From contig JAYMTF010001017.1 in assembly GCA_036897485.1 (NCBI GenBank), forward strand, positions 1-27,236: DNA of 27,236 bases. The letters are read 5' to 3'. The notes beneath the pieces were generated by a model that was given only the letters and a program-made list of their open reading frames with translations, searched no databases and was not told the origin of the DNA. The position numbers were made by a program, and so were the translations under genes. Of this stretch, positions 11,675 to 21,062 are shown piece after piece. How positions within the stretch are numbered: position 1 is the first letter of the stretch; every line of letters begins with the position of its first letter. This stretch comes from Pelargonium nanum (Eukaryota > Streptophyta > Magnoliopsida > Geraniales > Geraniaceae).

Positions 11675-12122
11675 TCAAGGTCGTTCAGTAGGGATGTTGT
11701 TATGATGAATTGGGTCTGGTCCCGTTGGAACTAGCCTGGCCGAGTCTTGTGTTGTTGAACTTGAAGCTGCTGCACCTCCATTCTCAAACATCTTCACCTC
11801 CTCCTTCACTGCAGACTCAGACTGTTGTGCTACTACCACCACCATTGAACCGCCATACAACCCTGTATTAAATAAAAAACAGAGCATCATATATCATATA
11901 CAGTATATATCTAGAGACAGACAGAGAGAAACAGAGCAAATGTACAAAACAGAGAGATTGAGATAGAGGAAGAAGAAGAAGAAGAAGAAGAAGAAGAAGA
12001 AGAAGAAGAAGAAGAAGAAGAAGAAGAAACTAACGGGAAGAATGAGCAAAGGGAAGTAACGTAGAGAGCGTGAGGCACAATGTTGAAAAACAGACAAGAG
12101 CTTTCCAGAAAGAAACACCCAT
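11675..12122 (-). CDS. CLE-family secreted signalling peptide precursor
   Basis: Exon 1 (12122-12035) and exon 2 (11862-11675) join in phase 1 across a 172-bp GT-AG intron to give a 91-aa precursor. Residues 1 to about 27 form a signal peptide: a short basic start followed by a hydrophobic Leu/Val/Cys-rich core ending near AHSS. A variable, acidic then Ser/Thr/Ala-rich stretch follows. The CLE dodecapeptide RLVPTGPDPIHH is at residues 72-83, with eight residues after it. It keeps the prolines at positions 4 and 7, which in known family members are hydroxylated and arabinosylated, plus the invariant Gly6 and the final His pair. Mature CLE peptides are cut out in the apoplast and bind LRR receptor kinases of the CLV1/BAM type. 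The intron after the signal peptide and the motif ending in HH recall CLV3 and CLE40, but assignment to one member needs a tree. The short size and microsatellite intron make it easy for gene callers to miss. Confidence 0.87.
11969..12028. repeat. (GAA)20 trinucleotide microsatellite in the CLE intron
   Basis: Twenty uninterrupted GAA units on the plus strand read as (TTC)20 in the transcript. They begin six bases after the splice donor (GTTAGT, 12034-12029) and fill about a third of the 172-bp intron. The long polyphenylalanine reading frame predicted across it is an artefact. Confidence 0.95.
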
Positions 12123-12725
12123 TCTTTTCTTAATCTAACAAACGCTAATGGAGATTCCAGAGAGAGACACTTGTTTTCAACAAAAACCTATTCTCTTCTC
12201 GTCTCTCGCTCTCTCCTTAATTTGTTCTGTTTCTGTCATGGGGGAGAGATGAAATACCCCAAGTACCCCTTCAGACAAGCAGAGAGAGCGGAGCAAGGGC
12301 AGGGGTAAAAATGTATATGCGTTGGGCATCCTCCTCCTCGTACGGAGCAGGACACGTAGAGAGAAATAATTGGACATAACAAATGGCACGATCATATACG
12401 GGAAAAGACGACGACACACAATGCATCACTATCAAATTTGATACCTTCCACCACTTCAAATATTTAATCTTTTATCAAATTTGTGGCTCAATGTTATATT
12501 TAATGACAATTTAGTGACTACTGACTACTGTTAAATTTCATTTGTGGCTGCTGATATGTTAAAAACTTTTCTTTTTTTTACATGCATTTCCTCTCAGCAT
12601 CCAAACAGAAACACCTGAATGTACAAACTCCCAAACAAAATACAGAATCACACCTAATTTTGTTATCAAGCCTGAGATGCATTTCTTTATGACTAGAGAG
12701 ATTCTATAAAAACCATTTCTATATT
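12123..12725. other. CLE upstream region / downstream flank of the large gene
   Basis: This segment should contain the CLE promoter on the minus strand. Just upstream of its ATG are purine/pyrimidine-rich CT/GA tracts (about 12160-12300), common in plant leaders. No clear TATA box at the right distance and no further gene are visible. Confidence 0.4.
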
Positions 12726-12747
12726 TTTATTCCTTTGATAATTTATT
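12726..12747 (-). terminator. Candidate polyadenylation signals of the large gene
   Basis: Two AATAAA hexamers on the minus strand (complements of 12726-12731 and 12742-12747) lie about 90-110 bases past the stop codon of the 2,315-aa protein gene, in an AT-rich 3' region that also holds a TA repeat (about 12809-12825). Plant poly(A) signals are loose, so this is a candidate only. Confidence 0.45.
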
Positions 12748-12836
12748 CTTGATATGACATTGTAAGGAAGCAAGGGGCTTGCTACTTGTCACATCATTAG
12801 TATGCAAGTATATATATATATATATGTATAGAGCTT

Positions 12837-15800
12837 CTAGGTTGATCTAACAATTTCTTCCTTCATAGCTAGAGAAAGGGCAGCAAGATTTCCTCCAGTC
12901 TCCACCCTGACCCCAGGCATGGCTACAGCTCTACTGCCCACAAACCCACCTTCTCCAATCTTGATCTTACCAAACTTCACCTTCCCTCCTTCACCTTCAT
13001 ATATGTGCCCAAACAACAAGGCTTCCTTTCCCACACACCCTCCTCTCTCAATCTCCACCATTTCAGGGTTTAGCAAAGCCCCTGTACTGTCCACATACAC
13101 CCCTTGGTCCAGCTCAACTTCTGAACCCATTAGCTTCATCCATAACACAAACAAAAAGGACCCACCTGTCATTTCCATGAAATACTCCCCAACTAGAGTT
13201 CTAAAAGCCTGCCATATAGTGTCCATGAACACCCCTGTACTCCACAAAAACACAGTCTCTCCTTCTTTCTTCTTTCCAACAAGTACCCATTTAGACACTG
13301 CACACACTAGTGCTGCCAAAATCCCTGAAGAAACCCAAAACAATGGAAGCAACCAGTGCAATGGGACTTCTTGAGCCTCCTTCAAGTAAAGCACACAATC
13401 TAGAGGAGCAAAGATTACTAAACCCATGAGAAAATAAGGCAGAACTGTTTGTAGTAATGGCTGAGCAAAAGTTACCCATGCGGTTTGGTACCAAGTCCTT
13501 GCTAGTGTTACTTTATCTTCACCTTTTCTCTCCATAGCTGCTGCCATTGGACAACCAGAAAGGTTCACCTTTACATCAGATTGATCCAAGAAGATCCTCC
13601 AGGCCTCTGGAAGAGGCTCCCCATTTCGTAGATGCTGGCATATCTCGTAGATCAATGACCGCCCATGATCAATTGAAGCACTTTGGGAGCAAGATGAAGC
13701 CCGGATGACATCTACTTCGCGGCGCCGAAGAAAAGGATTGAACTCCAGACCTTCTGTTTCTTCACTGGTAAGATTTTGATCAATAACAATCTCTCCCACA
13801 CTGATATATGGGCACTCAACCTCATCCCATGGTTTGGTGCAGTCGAGTGCTATGTCGCGAGCAGATTCATCTTGTGGTACTGGCCGGACTTGTAGTTGGA
13901 AAATGTACCGAACCCCATTGGGAGAACTTACACGGTGCTGGAAATCATTGGCAAGGAAAAGCAACGGGCGGGTGTCATTCTCATCTCTTGGAATTGCACC
14001 TGTTTCTGGTGGGAGAATTCCAATGGGTTCCACCTTACCAACATCCTCCTTGAGATTCTCATCAAAAGGCCTCATCCTGAATTTCACATACATTTCCTGC
14101 CCATCTGTGAACCTGAAGAGCCTGCATATATTTGAGTAGTAATGCAGCTCACTGTATGAGTCTGCGTGGCGCAGGGAAGCCCATACTGCATCACGAACAT
14201 GTGGGGCTCGCTTGACATACTCCTCCCTTGCAGGAAGCCCACATACTAGCCATGTTGCAAAATCTGCAATTGTTCGAGCATAGAATGCATTTCCAGTCTT
14301 TAAGGTCAGGTCAAGGATAGGAGGCTCACCAGCTTCATTTGGAAGTATTCTTACTGCTGCTCCTCGTGCATCAATTCTCGCATCATCATCAGCACTCAAG
14401 CTATTGCTGTGTCGGACTATGATAGGATAGCGTTTTCCTGGCGAGAAGATCTTGTGATCGGGAAAACCTTTGATGTTATCATAAATATTTAAGTATCCCT
14501 TCCCACTGACCCCAATTCGATGGAAGTACCTTGATTTGACCTTCAGAGTTGTGACTGATAAATTTGCAGCCAAATTTCCCACTATTTTCTTATATTTAGT
14601 GTCCATCTCTTCTATCCGTTCATCCAAAGCATGCATAGTATTCTTGATCATGATTGGAGTCTGAGACCCTATGTAAACACCACCGGATTGAAGAACTGAA
14701 CTCACAGGAGCTACCGAAAGTGCACCAAGTATAACGTCTTTCTGAACAACTGAACCAGGGAGGATAAGACTTTGACTCCCAATGACTGAATTATCCTGTA
14801 CCTCAACTTTTCCATGAACATATCCATCAGAGGAATAGAAGCCAGCAATAATACGACTGAAGTCACCCAAATGGACACCATCTCCAATTGAAATGAGGTG
14901 TGGATCTGATACTGGATTAATGGCCCTGATTGAACAATGCTTGCCAACTTTTGAACCCAAGAGGCGTAGATACATGCAGAAGGCTTCAGTCCCAGACAAA
15001 AGTTTGGCAAATCTAAGGTGGCAGGCAACCGTAATTTGGTGGCGAAGACAAGTTTTAAAGTGGGTTTGCTTTGTCCCTTGTTTACTAGTCAGAAGATGGG
15101 TGAAAGCACTTGTAAGGAAACTAAGTATCAGGCCATGGGCTAAGTAAGCAGTGCCAATTGAGATGGCAAAGGTAGCTGGGTTTGCAGGAATATTTGAAAA
15201 CATGGTGGCATATGCAATGATAGAGAACGGAAACCAATGGAAGGCTCCACATATGCAAATGAATGTGAAGTGTTGAAGGGAAGGAGGGTTCTGAGAAAGC
15301 CAAATGTACATGAGATACACGCTAGCTGCTGACAGAGTGCTGAGGAAACCAATCATGTAGATTCCTATGAAATGGTAAATAGCCTCAGTTTGGATGTTGC
15401 TTATCAGCATTGTACCCTGAAACCATGCACAATAGCAAATAAAAGTACAATCAGTTTCTAGATAGGCCCTCATAGAAAGAATTCGTAATTGAAATCATAC
15501 ACTTACAGTTCATGACATCAACCTATTGTATAAAGCATGTGTTTTGTGTACCAGTAACTAGATGCATTGTTAACTCTGTTCATAGAATTCCATGATAGAC
15601 ATGACAAACTTATCTTCCTAGTAGATAAATCATAAATCAAGTGAGCAGGGAACTTCCAAAGCTAGGTTGTACTAATTGAATGTATGTTATTTTAGTACTT
15701 TCTCAAGAAAGACTCTAAGCTTATCTATGGGAAAAGATCTTATGCTATCTTTCTCATACAGAGGAATCTTTTAGGGAAAATAATAACCTAAAACATTTGA

Positions 15801-18800
15801 TACGGTAGATTTGAAATGTTAGACCCCTTATAAAGAATAGGAATTATAGTAGAAGATATTATAATGTATAACTATAAGTAATCACTTACTTTGTTAGCAT
15901 TATAAGCCTTGGAAGATTTCAGCACAGGTTTGCCTCCTTCACTCTTTTGCAAGGCCTGTACCTCAGCCCCTTCTGCCAGGACACTTCCTTTCTGGATAAC
16001 AGCATAAGGGCCAATTGAAGAATTTCTGCCAATTCTTATTGGTTGGAAGCTCAGGACTCCATTCCTCACCTCATGACTTTGAATTAAAGCTCCTTCTGAA
16101 ATGACAGCTCCATCTCCAATTGAAGTGAGAGATGGGTCTGTAATTTCAACTGTATCAATCAAAACTGATGATCCAATCCTAGCTCCAAGCAACTCAAACC
16201 AGTAATTCAGAAAGACAGTTCCTCTAAGATGAACTGCAAGAACCTTTGAAGAAACTTCTTGTGCCTTGTAAAGTGCCCACCACTTAATGAAGCTCGTAGA
16301 CCATATGGAAATTTCAGGGCTTAGTGCATAATTTGGCTTCAAGAAAGAATTTCCGAAGAAAGCAACGCAAATGCCGGTGGACAGCATGCAAAAGATCCAA
16401 GCAAGAGGAGCTAAAGCCAATGTGATAACAAAATCCAGCCATGGAGTTCCTTCCCTCCATGCGTGGCTTGCTGATGACAGACTTATGAAAGCAGATATTG
16501 ACAGATAAGCCGGAAGGATGAGCACTGCCGAAACATATATGAGAGCCAGAAGTTGTAAAAACCAAATACCCATTTGGTGAAATTTGGATATTTCAGTCTC
16601 CAACTCAGCAAAATCAATCTCTGTCTCTGGAAGATATGATTCAGTCACGACTTGAGGTTGAGACTTCATTACAAGACTTTCTGAAAAGCTAGCCAAGTCT
16701 GCAATGCAAGTTGCTGTGAAAATATCAACAGCACCAACCGGCACGCCTAAGAAATCCGAAAGCTTTTGAGCTGCTCTGACAACACCAATTGAATCAATTC
16801 CGTAAGACACCAGGTTCTCAGTAGGAGAGATGTTCATGACATGAATCCCTGTCTGCTCAGAAACCAATCTCCTCAGAAACTCTACAATATCTTTGTTAGT
16901 TATTTTGGGACTTGATATAGGTGAGCTGTTTACTAGCTGAGCTCGAGGAGTTCTTCCCTCCCTGCATGTTCCTGTTGTGAAAGAGCGAGTCAATGTTCTT
17001 TTTGATATGATTGGTTCCGGAACCACATTTAGTGTTCCATCAGAAAACTGCTTGAGGCATTCAAATCTCTTGATCTTCCCAGATGTTGTTTTACTGATGG
17101 TTTTGGGCTTGATCAGCTTGACAGCAGAAATAGTCACCCCATGCTCTTCTGCAACACGAGTTTTGATTTGATCAATCACATCCTTACCAACAGGTTTGCC
17201 ATCTCTAACCTCTGCGATCACAACCAAGCCAACCTGGTCTGAAGTATCTGAAACTGAAACCCCTTTTGCCGAGAGGATTTCCTCTGGGACGCCAATGACT
17301 GCACAACAACCTGGACGTAGAAATTCTGATGAACTCTCAACTGTCTTTTCAACATCTGCAGAGTAAATATTTCTTCCAGCTACAATGATAAGATCCTTGA
17401 TTCTTCCAGTGATGAAAAATTTCTGATCAATTATTCGCCCCAAGTCTCCAGTTCTAGTGTACCTTCTTCCAGCATGGTTCTGCAGTTCATTTCTGAAAGT
17501 TCTTTCACTCAGTTCTTCTCTGCCCCAATAGCCAATTCCAGCACTTGGACTGCTGATCCATATTTCTCCTTCTTTTCCTGCTTCTTCAACCTCTACGCCA
17601 GTCTCTGGATCAACTATTCTTATGTCAACATCAGCATTATCTGAATCCGCATAACCACAGCAAACTCTTCCTTGCCAATCTACCAAGATAGGCTTCCCAT
17701 CTCCATATGCACAGCTCACAAAAACACAATTTTCTGCCAGCCCATAACCAGGAGCCATCACCTCTTGAGAAAGGCCGCAAGGTTGAGTGAGTTCAACAAA
17801 TCTTCTTAGAGTTTTCTGCCTCACAGGTTCAGCAGCAACCATGAGGAAAACCATGGAAGAAAGATCATAGTTACGAATCTTCTCCTTGTCAGATTCCAAT
17901 CTTCGAACCACTAGCTCAAAAGCAAAGTTAGGGCCTGCACTATGAGTAGCTTGGTATTTGCTCATGATTTGGAGCCATAAGAGAGGTTTCCTAATAAATG
18001 TCATTGGGGAAAACAAGATTGCTGTTCCACCACTAACCAGAGCAGTAAAAAGTCCTCCAATGAGCCCCATGTCATGGTACTGAGGTAGCCAGCTTACAAG
18101 TACTGTTTTTGAGGTGCTCTTATAAATTTTCCTCATCAACTTCACATTATGAATGAGTCCACCATGAGTTATCATCACTCCTTTAGCATCACCCGTAGAT
18201 CCTGATGTGAACTGTAGGAAACACAGGTCAGAGGGATCAGGTTCAGATGGAAATGCTCTTTCTTCAACAAGCAAGCTTTTGGAGTTTTTGATCCAGGAAT
18301 CAGTGTGCATCCATGGAAGCTTAGGCCAGCTACCTGAGTTTTTCCCATTTTTTCCTGCCAATGAGATCAAATTCTTCACAGAACCTGCCCGGACGGCTGC
18401 GTGATAGCCAATGGTTGACAGGATGGCCACTGCATTACATGATTTAGCAATGTTTTCAATCTTCAGAAGTGCTTGTCCACCTCTTTGCATCGGATCTGGA
18501 GGAAGAACTGGGACTGGCAAGACTTTAGCCCTTAAGCACCCAAAGAAAGCATCGACAAAGTCCATACCAGGAACGTAGACCAAGAGAACCCTGTCACCTT
18601 GCTTGATAACTGGTTTTTGGCTTGTCAAGAGTTTATGAGCAATGCAAGAAGCATTGGCATGGAGTTCTCTATAAGTCCTTTGGCACACCACTGCCTCTTC
18701 TTCATTAATCCAAGTATAGAGTGTTCTGTCTTGAATGAGTTTATGAGTTCCCCAATGCTTCACATAGCCATCAAGGCAAGAAAGATTGGGAAACTCCACC

Positions 18801-21062
18801 CCTGGGGCTTCACTTAATTCTTTATGATTCCTTTTCCAACAATCTGATTGCAGTGGAAACAAACTCTGAAAAAGAAGAAGGGTCCAATGAATTCATTTGT
18901 TTTATCTTTAAACTAAAATTATTTGTAAATGTGCTGTTATATATATTCATATCAACTTGAGGATTAATAAATTTACAATACCTTGACATATGGAAGCTTT
19001 GGAGAAGAATTGTTGTCTGCAAAATGCTTCTGCACAAGAGCCATGGCATAAGTTGAATTTCTCTCAGTAAGCTCAAATGCCATAAGCCCACCAACATAAT
19101 ATGTGTTTCTTTGACCTTGAAGTTCAGATTCTAATTCATCATAAAATCCATCCTTCATATCTGTATTCAAATATAGAAATTAGTATCCCTCCTTTGGAAG
19201 AGAAAATGGAACAGAGGAAAGTGATTGACATACCTTGGCTTCCAATATGAGGAAAATATTTAAACCGCCGTTGCAGGATCACCTTCTCAATTTCACCACC
19301 AATAGATTTAGCTGTCTTGATTGCCAGCTCAGTGACTGTTTGTCCCATTACATCAGCAGAGTTGCCATAGGACCAGAACAAGAAAATATCTGTGTTAGCA
19401 TAGAATTTCTGCATTGCAACCGGATGTCCAATTGTTTCAGGATCCTCCATATATTCTCCAAAGTAATAGAAGCCAAGTGGTAAATGTTCTAGTCCTTTAA
19501 TCTTTAAAACGGTGGTGTAATAGTCAATTGTCTGTACTTTACTGAACAACTTCTTTTCGAGGTCACCCATATCCATTACAGAAGCCTGAGGATCTGCAAT
19601 GAGAATACCTACTCAGACACCTCCAAACAATAGCAATTTACTTGAATGATGTAACAGTTCATATGCCAAAACATAGGAGGTGAGCAATGGAAAGTAGGGG
19701 AAAGTGGAGAGACATTTTCCATGGGGCTCACATCTTTGTTTATAATAATTTTTCATCATCACATGGATTTTCTTTGACATTCCAGAAATGACAAGATATA
19801 ATTCATGGTTTCTGTTATAAATATAAAAACCTTTTTTTCTAATAAAAGAATGAAACCTTCAACATTATCTCCTTTCTAGTGCATATCCAAACAAAGGAAA
19901 AGAAATTTAAATTTCTGTAGCAATTTATTTCTATTCACTTTCCTTTCACTGCCTTTCCCAACTAAAATGGCCAAACAAGCTATAAAAGAATAAGAGAAAG
20001 ATGCTAGGTATGGAAATCATACGAGTACTAAAATCAGCAAACCTGTTGAATTCAACTGTGGTGATCTGTAAGTTTTTCCATCTTTGAAAGCAAAGGCACC
20101 AGAGATGATAATTTTATCGAACTCCATAACTTTGACTTCTCCATTGCTATTTTTAATGTCAACAGTAACACCATCAGAATCCCGTCTGACTGCCAATACC
20201 TCAGTATTGCATTTAACTTCTATTGGAAGTAATTCACTGATCTTCTTCCATAGACTTGTATATCCACCTTTAAAACGCCGAATCTTTCCAGCCATTGAAG
20301 TGCGGGTGAACTCGTGAATGTAGGCATAAGGCATATCTTGCACAAAACCATACCCAGAAGCTGTATATCCATAAGCTACTGATTTTGGAACAGTTTTGAC
20401 TCCATGAACTTCAAGGTATGTGGGAGTTAACTCTGCAGCATATTCACTCACAGCATGGAGTCCCATTCGACCTGAATCCTTTGCCTTGTCCTGGAAATTG
20501 TGCAAAGAGAAAGTTAAGCTGATTGCTAACTGTAAGGTCAATCATGATTCAAGGTCTATGAATAGAAACTGACCTGGAGTTTTAAGGTTAGTGACATGAT
20601 AGATACATAGTCATCTGCAACTTTAATGTCTTCATATTTGCCCGTCGAACTGTCAATAAGGGCAAGCTTGTGAGAGTCCATTTCTTCAAGTTCAGACCCA
20701 GTCTCCTTTGCCAAGTGAAAGATGGTTGGAGCACTGTTTGCAGCATTAACTTGACCCCCCAGATCATAAACCCTCCCTGTAAGAATTATAAGTTACAATT
20801 AAAAAAACAAAACATATGGCATGACAAACCCAGAATAGAATATGACATTGTTAGTCTTACCTTCTATTTCAACTGATTCACACATGCCACCTACAGTGTG
20901 ATACTTCTCTAATACAGTAACATTACTGTAACCAAGCTTGGCAAGTGCATAAGCAGTTGACAAGCCACTTGGACCGGCTCCTACTATTCCAATTCTCGTG
21001 TTCACTGGAAGGCATGGATGTAGCTTGGAGAACTGATCTTCAATTGAATTTCCTGAGTTCAT
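12837..21062 (-). CDS. 2,315-aa FAD oxidase / acyl-AMP ligase / carrier / membrane LbH / catalase-like fusion
   Basis: Seven exons join in frame: 21062-20861, 20776-20574, 20490-20043, 19593-19234, 19160-18982, 18865-15890 and 15416-12837 (6,948 nt). All introns are GT-AG. Domains: FAD amine-oxidase-like, residues 1-464; adenylation domain of fatty-acyl-AMP-ligase type, about 490-1080; phosphopantetheine carrier with attachment Ser1156 in GIDSI, about 1125-1195; then TM plus left-handed beta-helix repeat 1 (about 1230-1430), repeat 2 (about 1470-1702), a catalase-like haem domain (about 1742-2062) and repeat 3 (about 2102-2302). The TM/beta-helix triplet resembles the NRPS terminal domain of bacterial epsilon-poly-lysine synthetase. 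No condensation HHxxxDG motif or thioesterase is present. The start is supported by an in-frame TAA 24 bases upstream in the spliced leader. The protein probably sits in a membrane and processes a carrier-bound acyl or amino-acyl group, but substrate and product are unknown. All visible catalytic motifs are intact. Confidence 0.9.
13599..14561 (-). other. Catalase-like haem domain embedded in the large protein
   Basis: Residues about 1742-2062 carry a catalase-superfamily pattern. The distal His is at 1755 in SRYFHRIGVSGKGY. A PIIVRHSN...DARIDARGAAVR block corresponds to the catalase PVFVRFS...RDPRGFA block. An Asn at 1832 lies in KTGNAFYAR. Further on are a YIFQLQVRPV strand, a PWDE segment, LEFNPF, and RSLIY, in which Tyr2046 four residues after Arg2042 fits the RxxxY arrangement of the proximal haem ligand. 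The length is that of the small catalase-like enzymes (hydroperoxide-metabolising and allene-oxide-synthase-like relatives) rather than full catalases. The likely role is haem chemistry on a peroxide or hydroperoxide. Confidence 0.72.
16673..16885 (-). other. Phosphopantetheine carrier domain of the large protein
   Basis: About 70 residues with an ACP/PCP-like helical pattern contain the attachment motif SYGIDSIGVVRAAQKL. The serine (codon at 16792-16790, residue 1156) is intact, so the domain can be converted to the holo form by a phosphopantetheinyl transferase. It directly follows the ligase domain, as in bacterial loading modules. Confidence 0.88.
16885..18790 (-). other. Acyl-AMP ligase (adenylation) domain of the large protein
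   Basis: The phosphate-binding loop FTSGSTGDAKGVMITH lies at about residues 683-698. SWLPQYHDMGLIGG (about 722-735) and the segment around HSAGPNFAFELVVRR are much closer to fatty-acyl-AMP ligases than to ordinary amino-acid adenylation domains. YGLAEN, YTRTGDLG (about 933-940), GRIKDLIIVAGRNIY and the catalytic lysine motif SGKIKR (Lys near 1061) follow in the usual order. The enzyme class forms an acyl-adenylate with ATP and loads the adjacent carrier. A fatty or other carboxylic acid substrate is therefore more likely than a proteinogenic amino acid. Confidence 0.85.
18982..21062 (-). other. FAD amine-oxidase-like module (exons 1-5 of the large gene)
   Basis: Residues 24-35 hold the dinucleotide-binding signature IGIVGAGPSGLS (Gly28, Gly30, Gly33). 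Glu52 closes the second strand (VTVLEK), where it would bind the FAD ribose, and the GG pair follows at 58-59. A FKGGY block and a CNTEVLAVRR segment resemble the flavin amine oxidase / phytoene-desaturase-like superfamily. A C-terminal YVGGLMAFELTE stretch stands where these enzymes close the FAD site. A likely role is oxidation or desaturation of the substrate or product, but the specific reaction is not inferable. Four introns interrupt this module, unlike the rest of the protein. Confidence 0.82.

Noticed and set aside
11894-12118. 74-codon minus-strand frame with a run of about 20 phenylalanines
   Set aside because: It reads through the (TTC)20 tract of the CLE intron in a frame different from the CLE exon. 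It is a microsatellite artefact.
12919-13374. 151-codon plus-strand frame, and other frames opposite exons 6 and 7
   Set aside because: These are antisense shadows of the long coding exons, with proline-rich or random composition and no domains.
19594-20042. MITE within intron 3 of the large gene (GGCCAAACAAG-like end, AT palindrome near 19904)
   Set aside because: A matching inverted end and target duplication were not found. The palindrome is plausible by chance in AT-rich intron DNA.
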